From assembly GCF_007197645.1 (NCBI RefSeq), contig NZ_VKGK01000034.1:1-61280 (forward strand): 61,280 nucleotides of DNA. Reading direction: 5' to 3'. The notes under the pieces were generated by a model. That model was not told the origin of the DNA and did not search any database. It saw nothing but the letters and a program-made list of their open reading frames with translations. This DNA comes from Shewanella hanedai. Lineage in GTDB: Bacteria; Pseudomonadota; Gammaproteobacteria; Enterobacterales; Shewanellaceae. The translations under genes and the position numbers were made by a program. Below, one piece after another: positions 36,144 through 44,937 of the stretch. Each line of letters begins with the position of its first letter. Within the stretch, counting starts at the first letter, position 1.

Positions 36144-37694
36144 ATGAACAGTAGAGCGGAGTTAATCGAAGGACGTAAAGATACAGATAAAAGATCTGAG
36201 GTGAATTTAGCGCATCCCAAAGGGCTTTATGTATGCTTTTTTACCGAGATGTGGGAGCGTTTTAGTTTCTATGGTTTAAAAGCCTTGCTGATTTTCTACC
36301 TGACTGATCACTTTCTGTTTAGCGATCTGGAAGCGGCAAACATATTCGGAAATTACTTTGCACTGGTTTATGCCTTACCTCTTGTGGGCGGAGTGTTGGC
36401 CGATCGCTACCTGGGAGGTAAGCGTGCGGTTACTTTTGGAGCCATCTTGCTCTGTTTAGGCCATTTCGGGATGGCGTTTGAAGGTCAGCCAGCCTATATA
36501 GATAACTTGGGCAATAAGATAGAGAGCACTGGGTTATCCATGTTTTACCTGTCACTGTCTTTCATCATTGTGGGTGTTGGTTTTTTAAAACCTAATATCT
36601 CCACCATAGTAGGCAAGCTTTATGATAAAAATGATCCTAGAAAAGACGCTGGATTTACCCTTTTTTATATGGGTATTAACTTGGGTGCTGCACTGGCTGC
36701 TATCGTTTGTGGCTACGTAGGATTCACTTATGGTTGGTCCTATGGCTTTGCTTTGGCTGGCTTCGGAATGTTATTTGGTTTAGTGATCTTTCTGGTTGGA
36801 CAGCCCTATCTAAAAGGGTGCGCCGATACACCGAATATTCAATTGTTAACCCAGCCTATGTGGTGGCGTCTTACTCGAGAGCATCTGATCTACGCGTTTG
36901 CGATAGTGATGGTACTGCTGGTGGCACTGATCATTGGCGATCATCAAGTGGTAGGCAGCCTGCTGACTCTTAGCTTTGTGGCGATGGGCGTCTGGTTGGT
37001 TTGGTACTGTATTAATGAGGTATCTGTTGAGGTTAAACAGAAACTCTATGCGGCAGTTACCTTGGTGATGATGTCCACGGTCTTCTTTCTCTGTTTCTTG
37101 CAGTCGGGCAGTTCGATGAACCTATTTGCTGATCGTATTACAGATAGAGTTGTGTTGGGTGTCGAGATACCCGCCCCAATGTTTCAATCTCTCAATGCCA
37201 TTTTCATTATTCTACTGGCGCCTATTTTTGCAAAAACCTGGCAGTGGATGATCCAAAAAGGGATCGCGCCAAGTACACCAATGAAGTTTGCCTTAGGCTT
37301 AATTCAGGTGGGGTTAGGCTTCTTAGCTTTGGTGGTGGGGCTGGCATTTGCTGATGGTAATGAACAGGTTGCCGTAGGTTGGTTAGTACTTGCTTACTTA
37401 TTGCACACCACGGGAGAATTATGCATCTCTCCCATTGGGTTATCGATGATCACTAAGTTGTCAGCCACAAAAATTGTCGGATTGATGATGGGTCTGTGGT
37501 TTTTAGGTTCGGCCATTGCTGAGTATATTGCCGCATTCCTTGCTGGCAACAATTCAGCGGAGCAGTTGGGGATATCGCAACATCAAAGCTTCACTCTGTT
37601 GTATACCGATATCATGTGGATTGCATTTGCGGGGGCGGCATTAACGCTACTACTGAGACCTTTACTTAAGCGCTGGATGTGGGATGTTGATTAA
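36144..37694 (+). CDS. POT-family proton-coupled peptide transporter
   Basis: 516 residues from ATG 36144 (Shine-Dalgarno AAGAAGAA); an earlier in-frame ATG at 36099 overlaps the repeat region and is not favoured. The POT signature lies in FFTEMWERFSFYGLKALLIF, with the E-x-x-E-R-like proton-coupling motif, and is followed by GGVLADRYLGGKRAV. Additional signatures are FTLFYMGINLGAALA and GELCISPIGLSMITKL. About 14 membrane segments. It imports di- and tripeptides with protons at the inner membrane. Neighbours are a CadC-like regulator and an S9 peptidase, implying peptide use. Confidence 0.93.
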   Translation: MNSRAELIEGRKDTDKRSEVNLAHPKGLYVCFFTEMWERFSFYGLKALLIFYLTDHFLFSDLEAANIFGNYFALVYALPLVGGVLADRYLGGKRAVTFGAILLCLGHFGMAFEGQPAYIDNLGNKIESTGLSMFYLSLSFIIVGVGFLKPNISTIVGKLYDKNDPRKDAGFTLFYMGINLGAALAAIVCGYVGFTYGWSYGFALAGFGMLFGLVIFLVGQPYLKGCADTPNIQLLTQPMWWRLTREHLIYAFAIVMVLLVALIIGDHQVVGSLLTLSFVAMGVWLVWYCINEVSVEVKQKLYAAVTLVMMSTVFFLCFLQSGSSMNLFADRITDRVVLGVEIPAPMFQSLNAIFIILLAPIFAKTWQWMIQKGIAPSTPMKFALGLIQVGLGFLALVVGLAFADGNEQVAVGWLVLAYLLHTTGELCISPIGLSMITKLSATKIVGLMMGLWFLGSAIAEYIAAFLAGNNSAEQLGISQHQSFTLLYTDIMWIAFAGAALTLLLRPLLKRWMWDVD

Positions 37695-37698
37695 TGAA

Positions 37699-37738
37699 AA
37701 AACTCCCTAGAACCTACTAAGTAGATTTCAGGGAGGTT
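37699..37738. terminator. Terminator between convergent POT and S9 genes
   Basis: AACTCCCT / AGGGAGGTT arms with an inner CTAC/GTAG pair form an imperfect hairpin just after the POT stop, with an A run before it. It may act on both strands. Confidence 0.55.
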
Positions 37739-37793
37739 AGTTAACCTGAACAACATTTTAAATCAGCACGTTAATTCATTGTCCATTTTGTCA

Positions 37794-39842
37794 TTACAAG
37801 CGACTCACATCCACTCTGAGTGTATCGAGATGAGTCGCCAGTGTTGGTGTGACTTGTTCATCGACTCGACCACCTAAGTGCTTAGCGAAAAACTGTTCCA
37901 TAGCGAGAATATAGGCCAGCTTGTTATCACGTTTACGAAAGCCATGACCTTCATCTTTTGCCAGAATATATTCAACAGGAAGCTGATGCTGATACATCAC
38001 TCTGGCGATATTATCTGACTCAATCTGGGTCACTCTCGGATCATTAGCACCTTGAACCAACATCAAGGGAGCCTTGATGTTATCGACGAAGTTGATTGGA
38101 GAGCGAGCCAACATATCGACTCTGTCTGTTGCTATCTCAGGATCACCTACTGCGCTGTAAAATTGTCCAAGATAGGGGCGGAAATGAGGTGGAAATGATT
38201 CCAGTAAGGTGATTAAGCTCGATGGTCCAACATAGGAGATCACTGCCTGATACAGATCGGGCGTAAATGCCGCGCCAGCGAGTGCTGCGTAGCCACCATA
38301 AGATGCGCCCATTATGCCTAAACGTTGCTTATCGGCGATGCCTTGGCTGACTAAGTAGTTGGCTCCGTCGGTCAAATCGTGCTGCATACTGCCAGTGCCC
38401 CAGTTTTTGTTACCAGCATTGAGGAAGCGTTTACCAAAACCTGTTGATGCACGAAAATTTGGCTGCAGCACTGCGTATCCACGATTTGCCAACAGTTGTG
38501 CTATTGGATTGAAATAGCCTGAACTTAAGGTCCAGTAGTCTCTTGCCCAAGGGCCGCCATGGGGAAGAATAATGGTTGGCAAATTGCTGCTTTGTCCCTT
38601 AGGTAGGGTTAAATATGCTTGAATCGTGATGCCATCTCTCGATTGGTAAGAGATAGATTGTCGCTTAGACAACAGCTCAGGTGCGATAATCGCTTCTTGT
38701 TGTAGCAGTAAACTGACTTCACCTGTGTCAGCGGTATACCGATAGTCACTGCCCATATCCACATCGCTGGCGACATGGAGTTGCCATTGGCCTGTTTTTT
38801 CATTTCTGTCGGTTATGGTGATCTCGACATCTTGCGTGAAGTGATCATTTATCTTCGCCCAATGCTGAGCAAAAGTGTTGTTTAGGGGATAAGTGCGTAA
38901 TCGTCCGCCGTAATAGGAGACAGCTAGAGGCTCGCCTTTATCATTAAATAGCACTTCAGAAACATCAGATTCATTGTCGGGATCTTTATGCACCGTGGTG
39001 ATCTTGCCGTCTGTCATATCCAGACGCAGCAACTCTTGTTTATCTCTGCCGTCGATATCAGCGCTGATATATGCTTGATTGTTTTCTGCGTCAAAGTTCA
39101 AAATATTAATACTTTCCCCAAACTTTGTTTTGATCAAGCTCGTCCACTTTCCGTTTAGATTGGCAAAGAGATCGCTGGTATTGTCGGGATTACTGCTGGT
39201 GCCCAGTACGGGCTCGCCTTGCTTATTGATCTCTATTTGGGAGAACCCATATGTGTTGGCAAAGATGTTGGTGAGCTTGCCTGAGTCGATATCCAGACGA
39301 TAGATATCCAATTGTTCAGGGTTGTCATGATTCGCCATCAATATTAAGGATTCGGGATGATCTTTTGGTTGGCTGAGTAGGTAATACTGCACTTCATTAT
39401 TATTGGTGAGCGCTGTCACTTCAGCGACGGGTTTTAGCAGGCTCATATCCAGTGAGAGTTTGTATACCTGAGTATTTTCATTACCGCCTGTATCTTTAAG
39501 GAAGAAAATGTCATTGGTGTCACTTGACCAGCGAAAGCTGCTGATGGGCTCTTTTGAAGTGGTGATAGCAAAAGCTGCATCGAGCTTAGCACCTGCAGGC
39601 ATAAGGTAGATATTTTTCGCGCCTTGATATTCTTTAGAGAACGCCAACCATTGACCATCGCTGGATGCGGTGAGGTTACTGACGTCTTGCTCATTAAAGA
39701 ATGACTCAACTGGGATTAATTGGGCTTGCTGTACCTGCTGACTTTGAGCGGCTGGCGTCTGTTTCTGTGCACAACCAGTGAGTAATAAGCTGCCTGCAAT
39801 GGCAGTCCATAACAAGGTGGGTATTATTTTTTTCGTTAGCAT
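37794..39842 (-). CDS. S9-family prolyl oligopeptidase, lipoprotein
   Basis: 682 residues. Lipoprotein signal with lipobox LTGC (residues 21-24 of MLTKKIIPTLLWTAIAGSLL followed by LTGC). A TolB/DPP-like propeller region (about 50-400; SSDGQWLAFSKEYQG, FRWSSDTNDIFFLKD) precedes an alpha/beta hydrolase with MGASYGGYAALAGAA (Ser), GANDPRVTQIESD (Asp) and KDEGHGFRKRDN (His). It is probably a periplasm-facing peptidase making short peptides for the adjacent POT transporter. Similar in plan to the S9 protein at 2139-4100. Confidence 0.9.
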   Translation of the reverse strand: MLTKKIIPTLLWTAIAGSLLLTGCAQKQTPAAQSQQVQQAQLIPVESFFNEQDVSNLTASSDGQWLAFSKEYQGAKNIYLMPAGAKLDAAFAITTSKEPISSFRWSSDTNDIFFLKDTGGNENTQVYKLSLDMSLLKPVAEVTALTNNNEVQYYLLSQPKDHPESLILMANHDNPEQLDIYRLDIDSGKLTNIFANTYGFSQIEINKQGEPVLGTSSNPDNTSDLFANLNGKWTSLIKTKFGESINILNFDAENNQAYISADIDGRDKQELLRLDMTDGKITTVHKDPDNESDVSEVLFNDKGEPLAVSYYGGRLRTYPLNNTFAQHWAKINDHFTQDVEITITDRNEKTGQWQLHVASDVDMGSDYRYTADTGEVSLLLQQEAIIAPELLSKRQSISYQSRDGITIQAYLTLPKGQSSNLPTIILPHGGPWARDYWTLSSGYFNPIAQLLANRGYAVLQPNFRASTGFGKRFLNAGNKNWGTGSMQHDLTDGANYLVSQGIADKQRLGIMGASYGGYAALAGAAFTPDLYQAVISYVGPSSLITLLESFPPHFRPYLGQFYSAVGDPEIATDRVDMLARSPINFVDNIKAPLMLVQGANDPRVTQIESDNIARVMYQHQLPVEYILAKDEGHGFRKRDNKLAYILAMEQFFAKHLGGRVDEQVTPTLATHLDTLRVDVSRL

Positions 39843-40034
39843 TGTTTCATCCTTTTAATGGTCACTGATAGCGAGAATATAGCGGATATCATGGCTAAAA
39901 GTTCTGGCTGTCTAAATTGTTAATTAATTTATTACATAAAATAATTATTGTAAAACGATAATTAAATATTAAATTACAACTAAATGTTTCTGTCTGATAC
40001 AATTGGCGAACTCATGACGAAGGAATGGATAACA

Positions 40035-40550
40035 ATGAACCCCAATATGAAACAGTTGATGAAGCTCAGTGGATTTTTTAGAGTATTTGTCTTAATCGCG
40101 ACAGCCGTTGTTGTGGTTTATCTGGGTTATAGCTACCTCATCGAAGGAGAGATCCGTTTTTCGACTAGTCATCTTTTTCTCGAGGCTTGGCATGATGAAA
40201 GAGCCAGTAAAGGCATACTACTAGCGATTCAGATACCGCTTTTTCTCACTCTGCTTATTGGTGTGTATTGGTTGCAAAAATTGCTTAGTTATTATCAGCA
40301 AGGATTGTTTTTTGGTCGTGAGTCCATGCATTGTTATCTGTGGTTGATATGGCTAAAAGTGTTCGATTTTGTGTTGGAAATGGTGCAACCACTTGTGACG
40401 GGTTTTTACCACAGGTCGATTTTTAAAGAGAGTAGCATTGAGTTACCGATAGATTTTGGTGACTTCACCACCATTTTATTGATGTTAATTATTGTTTACT
40501 TACTCAAAGCGGCGAAAGAGATTGAAGAAGAAAACAGAGAGTTTATCTAG
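40035..40550 (+). CDS. DUF2975-family membrane protein
   Basis: 171 residues from ATG 40035 (preceded by AAGGA); an in-frame ATG at 39984 would add 17 residues without a membrane-friendly start. Four hydrophobic segments at about 12-32, 60-80, 95-115 and 140-162 (TTILLMLIIVYLLKAAKEIE). DUF2975 proteins are characteristically followed by a small XRE regulator, as here with a 6-bp gap. Function unknown; presumably inner membrane. Confidence 0.8.
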   Translation: MNPNMKQLMKLSGFFRVFVLIATAVVVVYLGYSYLIEGEIRFSTSHLFLEAWHDERASKGILLAIQIPLFLTLLIGVYWLQKLLSYYQQGLFFGRESMHCYLWLIWLKVFDFVLEMVQPLVTGFYHRSIFKESSIELPIDFGDFTTILLMLIIVYLLKAAKEIEEENREFI

Positions 40551-40556
40551 GGCCAT

Positions 40557-40775
40557 ATGTCGATGGAAATAATCGTTAATTTAGATGTGATGATGGCGGT
40601 ACGTAAGGTGAGTTCTAAAGAGCTCGCCAAGGAGATAGGCATTACCGAAGCGAACCTGTCTCTGTTAAAGCGGGGTAAGGTTAAAGGGGTACGTTTTGAA
40701 ACTTTGGCGAGTATTTGCCGTTATCTTAAATGCCAGCCGGGAGATATTCTAGAGTATCGTCCGATAGAGGATTAA
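40557..40775 (+). CDS. Small XRE/Cro-type HTH regulator
   Basis: 72 residues, essentially one helix-turn-helix: MAVRKVSSKELAKEIGITEA then NLSLLKRGKVKGVRFETLAS, ending CQPGDILEYRP, the usual YozG-type signature. It forms an operon with DUF2975. Its stop codon TAA is formed by the first three bases of the MITE-like element at 40773, so insertion may have trimmed or replaced the original C-terminus by a few residues. Confidence 0.88.
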   Translation: MSMEIIVNLDVMMAVRKVSSKELAKEIGITEANLSLLKRGKVKGVRFETLASICRYLKCQPGDILEYRPIED

Positions 40776-41105
40776 TACCAATCAGTATAAAGATTTGATC
40801 GCTCAGCGAGAGTTTAGCGGTCCTGAGGCAAGGTCATTAATTGCTCCTGCATTAATGACATTCACCACATCCATGTGGTTTGCAACGAGTGAAAAGCATA
40901 GTTAAACTAGGGTTAAGCTCCTTTTTGTTCCTTAAGAGTCACAGCATCAGAACCGCTAAAACTCGCCTGTAAGGAGTGTTTTTGGCTGCCTATTTCTGCG
41001 TTGAATGAACTCATAAGGGAACAACCATTATGTCATCCATTCGCCTTGAATTAGTTTGCCAAAAAACACTCTGAGTAGATCAACTTCTTATACTGATTGG
41101 TATAA
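40773..41105. repeat. MITE-like element, copy C, with nested insertion
   Basis: About 333 bp, inverted relative to copy A and highly similar to it. Terminal repeats are TAATACCAATCAGTATAAAG and CTTATACTGATTGGTATAAC. Compared with copy A it carries an extra segment of about 49 bp (around 40834-40882), itself made of two hairpins: TCATTAAT/ATTAATGA and ACCACAT/ATGTGGT. It also has a short altered tract near 40900-40935. No coding capacity. It supplies the XRE gene stop codon. Confidence 0.85.
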
Positions 41106-41130
41106 CGTTGGTTTTTATAGGAGGGAAGTG

Positions 41131-41171
41131 AAAAAAATCCGTCCGGCGAAAAGGGGAACATGCCCGGACGG
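41131..41171 (-). terminator. Terminator of the ccmFHG-like operon
   Basis: On the minus strand, CCGTCCGG and CCGGACGG arms around a loop of about 17 bases are followed by ATTTTTTT. It lies about 115 bp past the last gene of the haem-lyase operon. Confidence 0.85.
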
Positions 41172-41285
41172 GAGCAATTTGGTTATGCATAAATAGATAT
41201 GTGCAATAGTTGCAAAGGGAAGTGACATCATTGGTCATGTCACTTGTGGTGGTTAAGGTATGAATTTGAAATAGGTTTTTAATCG

Positions 41286-41906
41286 TTATCGATGAGCATA
41301 CTTAGCGATAAGCTTTTCCAAATAAGGTTGTACCTCTGCATCTCCCCAATCTAGGTATCCTCTTAAGAATCCGATTAAGTTTCCAGAACCATCGAAGAAG
41401 TAAGTCGCCGGAACTACGTTAGCAGGCATAACACGGTCGATGCTCTTGTCGGGGTCTAGCCAGGTTTGGTAATCAGCGAACCCATGACGCTCTAGAAATG
41501 GCGCCACCTTTTCACTTTCTTCGTCAATCGACAGAGGCAGTATTACAAGATCCTTGTCTGCATTCACTAGACGGATATGCTCCATTTGCGGGATCTCCTT
41601 GATGCAGGGGGCGCACCACGTCGCCCACAGATTGACCATCACCAATTTCCCCTTGAACTGCTTGAGCTTGATGGACTCTCCGTGGGTGTCTTTAAAGCTA
41701 ACGTTAGGCACCTTTCTTGCCGAACTCATCTCAATAAAGCGAGACATTATCATCGGCTTTTCGATCTGCTCTCCTGTGTTATAAACCTTTTCCGTCGGTA
41801 TCGATGCATTGGCAGCGCTTGCGATCAGTAAGAGCATACCCGACAGTATGAGACTCATCGCTAATAAGGTTTTCTCCATGACTGTTTTACCGGTTGTGTT
41901 ACTCAT
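41286..41906 (-). CDS. CcmG/TlpA-like periplasmic thioredoxin of the sir locus
   Basis: 206 residues. An N-terminal membrane anchor or signal (TLLAMSLILSGMLLLIASAA) precedes a thioredoxin domain with NLWATWCAPCIKEIPQME (redox CXXC) and VPATYFFDGSGNLIGFLRG (cis-Pro loop). It overlaps the CcmH-like gene by 8 bp. In cytochrome c maturation CcmG keeps apocytochrome haem-site cysteines reduced; here it likely serves SirA. An internal start at 41879 (MEKTLLAM) is also plausible. Corresponds to a component of the sirEFG group known in Shewanella. Confidence 0.88.
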   Translation of the reverse strand: MSNTTGKTVMEKTLLAMSLILSGMLLLIASAANASIPTEKVYNTGEQIEKPMIMSRFIEMSSARKVPNVSFKDTHGESIKLKQFKGKLVMVNLWATWCAPCIKEIPQMEHIRLVNADKDLVILPLSIDEESEKVAPFLERHGFADYQTWLDPDKSIDRVMPANVVPATYFFDGSGNLIGFLRGYLDWGDAEVQPYLEKLIAKYAHR

Positions 41907-42429
41907 TCTTTGTGTCCTGTTGTGAGGATATTAATGTCGATGATTCAGCCCTTGATGAGACGATAAGCTCGGGGCGAATGAAAAAATAGACCCCACCTAT
42001 GGCCAGCAGTACCAGCAAAAGAGGCGCTAACCAGAGAAAGGCGGTGCCTGAGTTAAGACTTGGCAGATAACGCATCTTTTCGCCGTAACGCTGCACCATA
42101 AAGTCGATAATGGTCTGTTTAGAGTTCCCTTGTTCTAGCATCAGGAATATCTGCCCTTTCAATTCACTCGCTATGCGGCTCTGAGAATCGAATAGGTTTT
42201 GATTCGGTGATGTTGGACAGCGTAGCTCTTTGGCAATCTCAAAGCCCAATTCTCTGATCTCAACTTTATTGTAATGAGTCGGAGTCCCCAGACTGTTGCT
42301 CTGGATACTGTCTGCCATCACATTGCCTGAAAAAACTAGCAGGGCGAAAATTGAGGCAAGGATGAGCAGACAGTACAGAGCCATTTTGGTCATTGAAGAT
42401 GGGATAGAAGTTTTCAGTGTGCGGTTCAT
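41899..42429 (-). CDS. CcmH/NrfF-like haem-lyase subunit lacking the second cysteine
   Basis: 176 residues. Signal/anchor segment (LYCLLILASIFALLVFSGNV), then the CcmH domain, with IAKELRCPTSPNQNLFDSQS, IASELKGQIFLMLEQG and VQRYGEKMRYLP, and a C-terminal membrane helix (TAFLWLAPLLLVLLAIGGVY). The canonical LRCxxC motif, which handles the apocytochrome thiols, reads LRCPTS here, so only one cysteine remains. It overlaps both neighbours, one operon with the CcmF-like and CcmG-like genes. The role is inferred from family and from the sir locus. Confidence 0.88.
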   Translation of the reverse strand: MNRTLKTSIPSSMTKMALYCLLILASIFALLVFSGNVMADSIQSNSLGTPTHYNKVEIRELGFEIAKELRCPTSPNQNLFDSQSRIASELKGQIFLMLEQGNSKQTIIDFMVQRYGEKMRYLPSLNSGTAFLWLAPLLLVLLAIGGVYFFIRPELIVSSRAESSTLISSQQDTKNE

Positions 42430-44417
42430 TGGATCGCCTCTGAACGTTGAAGAGCTCTTACCTGCTCTGTTGCATTGCTTGTTGCTCTGCGCGGCGTCAT
42501 GACCAAGATAATGCCGGAGAACATCATGAAAATGGCCCCAATCCAGATCCAGCTAACAAAAGGTTTATAGCCGATGCGGATAAGGTATTCATTGTCACTT
42601 AGGGCATCACCACTTTTGAGCTGTTGACCCATAGAGATATAAAGATCGCCTAAGATGCTGGAGTGGATCCCCGCGGCTGATAATTCCATCGCATTGCTTT
42701 TAAACGTCTGCCTTTGAGGGTAGATGTAGGTGACGAATTCTTCATCGGCATCGAGTACCTTTATTTGTGCTTGAATGGCAGTATAACTGCTGCTTTCAAC
42801 TGCCTGAGTCTCTTCGTAAACAAAGGTATAACCAGCGAGGGTTTTCCCCTGTCCAGGTCCCATGCGTAGTAACTCCTCCTGCTCAAAGTTAGAGACATAA
42901 GTGGCACCAAGCACCGAGAGTGCAACGCCGACATGGGCAATACACATGGCATAAAAACGTCTATTTGAATGCTTCTCCTCAGTGTGATTCTTGTTTCTTG
43001 AGGAGCGGTTCTTAATGGCTAATCCCGTCGCGGTAACGATCCATAAAACAGAGAAACACCCGATGAATAACCAGAGATTAAAACTAGGCTGGCTAACCAA
43101 AGTGATCACCAAGGCTACAGCGATACACAAAGCGAGTAGCAAGAGTTGGCTGCGAATACTGCTGGTGGTATTTTGCCATGCTTGCAGAGGTGCAAAGCCC
43201 ATTAACAGGAAGATAAGGGCCGCAATTGGGATGAAAATACTATTAAAGTAGGGCGCACCCACTGAGATAGTGCTGCCCGTTAATACTTCAAACATTAACG
43301 GGTAGCAGGTACCTAACAGCACTGACAGTGCGGCGGTAACGAGCAGAAGATTACCCAAAAGTAGCAAGGTCTCTTTTGAACGCAGTGTGAAATCGACCTT
43401 GATTGTTTGTTGACTGGTTTTACTGGCAAATAGCGCCATTGCAGAACCAGCAAACAAGATAAGCAGTACCAGAATTGACATGCCACGGGTGGGATCTGAG
43501 GCAAAAGCGTGCACCGATTGAACGACTCCCGATCTGACTAAAAAGCTGCCGAGAAGACTCAGTGAAAAAGCCAGTATGCAAAGAAATATAGTCGTTGAGC
43601 CAAAGATGCCGCGACGGTAAGTCATCGTGATGGAGTGCATCATTGCAGTGGCCACAAGCCATGGAATAAAGGAGGCGTTTTCTACTGGATCCCAGAACCA
43701 CCAACCGCCCCAACCCAGTTCATTGTAGGCCCACCAAGATCCAAAGGCGTTACCGCCCGTGAGAAACACCCAAGCCATGATTGCCCAAGGGCGAAGATGC
43801 TTAGCGTACTCTTGTGTCAGGCCACCACATAGCAGTGCTGATACAGCGCCGGCAAAACAAATTGTGAGACCAACATAGCCGAGAAATAGCAGCGGTGGGT
43901 GAATGATTAAGCCAATATCTTGCAAGATAGGGTTAAGGTCTCTGCCTTGAATAGGAAACTCGGGTAACAGCCTGGCAAATGGATTCGAGGTAAACAGTAA
44001 GAACAGCGAAAAGCCCAAGATCACTAAGGCTAATATGGCCATCATCTGCTGATGAAAGCGGCCCCTTTGAGCTGTTTTCTTTGTGTAGATAAGTGCCGCC
44101 CAAGCTGAGATAGCGAACACCCAGAACAACATAGAGCCTTCATGGGAGCCCCATACTGCCGCAACTTTATAGAGGGCGGCGAGTTCAGTGTTTGAGTGGT
44201 TGGCAACATAGGCAACAGAAAAATCATCGGTTAAAAAGCTGTAAGCTAAGCTGATAATTGAACTTAATAGTGCAATAAATATTAAATAAATAAGCGGTTT
44301 GCTATAGCTTGTTAAATAATCGCTGTCTGTTTTAATGCCAACTATTGTAATAATAGATAAGATTAACGATAGGCAGCTTGCAGCAATTAATAAGGTTAGT
44401 CCTATCTCAGGTATCAT
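42426..44417 (-). CDS. sirE: CcmF/NrfE-like dedicated haem lyase (sir locus)
   Basis: 663 residues, with about 14-15 membrane segments as in CcmF/NrfE. The tryptophan-rich haem-handling motif is WGGWWFWDPVENASFIPW. Conserved flanks include KVAAVWGSHEGSMLFWVF and a periplasmic loop near the C-terminus (VYPQRQ-like YIYPQRQTF). It is divergent from sirA and first in a three-gene operon. In S. oneidensis a specialised CcmF-type lyase (SirE as I recall it) is encoded beside sirA and thought necessary for the CX15CH haem. The gene symbol rests on that parallel. Confidence 0.88.
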   Translation of the reverse strand: MIPEIGLTLLIAASCLSLILSIITIVGIKTDSDYLTSYSKPLIYLIFIALLSSIISLAYSFLTDDFSVAYVANHSNTELAALYKVAAVWGSHEGSMLFWVFAISAWAALIYTKKTAQRGRFHQQMMAILALVILGFSLFLLFTSNPFARLLPEFPIQGRDLNPILQDIGLIIHPPLLFLGYVGLTICFAGAVSALLCGGLTQEYAKHLRPWAIMAWVFLTGGNAFGSWWAYNELGWGGWWFWDPVENASFIPWLVATAMMHSITMTYRRGIFGSTTIFLCILAFSLSLLGSFLVRSGVVQSVHAFASDPTRGMSILVLLILFAGSAMALFASKTSQQTIKVDFTLRSKETLLLLGNLLLVTAALSVLLGTCYPLMFEVLTGSTISVGAPYFNSIFIPIAALIFLLMGFAPLQAWQNTTSSIRSQLLLLALCIAVALVITLVSQPSFNLWLFIGCFSVLWIVTATGLAIKNRSSRNKNHTEEKHSNRRFYAMCIAHVGVALSVLGATYVSNFEQEELLRMGPGQGKTLAGYTFVYEETQAVESSSYTAIQAQIKVLDADEEFVTYIYPQRQTFKSNAMELSAAGIHSSILGDLYISMGQQLKSGDALSDNEYLIRIGYKPFVSWIWIGAIFMMFSGIILVMTPRRATSNATEQVRALQRSEAIQ

Positions 44418-44937
44418 TTTCTTGTCTTAATAAAAAACTTATTGTTTAGAACGATAAGCTATTCATTTATCTCTTTCTGAGACAAAGATCATAGTCACTC
44501 TTCTTTTGTTCCGCTTTAATCATTTTTGACATCTTAAGCCCGCCTTTTACAGCTTTTTAGATCTAAAAACTGAACTTTTACAACTGAGTAATTTAATTTT
44601 TATATTTTCAAGCTATTGAAAATAAAGTTTATTTTATTTTTTACATTTACTGATATCTAATGCGTTTCCTTTTGTGCTCTAGCGCAGGTTTCTGATGGTT
44701 TTTTTATGAAAAATAGACCCTGCTCAGTTGTTTATGTGGTTCGGTGAACGGTTAGATTTGTAGGACCACATTTGAAATTACGACTTACTAATAATGCGAA
44801 AAGCAAAATTTAAAATCAGCTGATGAACCTGATTTATAAATAAGTAAGTTTGAGTTTCAAGTGTGTTGAATTAAAAAAATACGATAAAGAATCGAAACAA
44901 TCTAAATAATAAAATAAATGATAAGTAGGAGTGAGTG
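44418..44937. other. Divergent promoter region of the sir locus
   Basis: About 520 bp, very AT-rich, between the haem-lyase operon and sirA. It must carry both promoters. I found no clean FNR (TTGAT-N4-ATCAA) or CRP (TGTGA-N6-TCACA) palindrome; a weak TGTGG-N6-GAACG lies near 44734. A good Shine-Dalgarno, TAGGAG, precedes the sirA ATG. Confidence 0.5.

Noticed and set aside
42991..43251. Open frame antisense to the CcmF-like gene
   Set aside because: No family resemblance; it is a shadow of a well-supported membrane protein gene.
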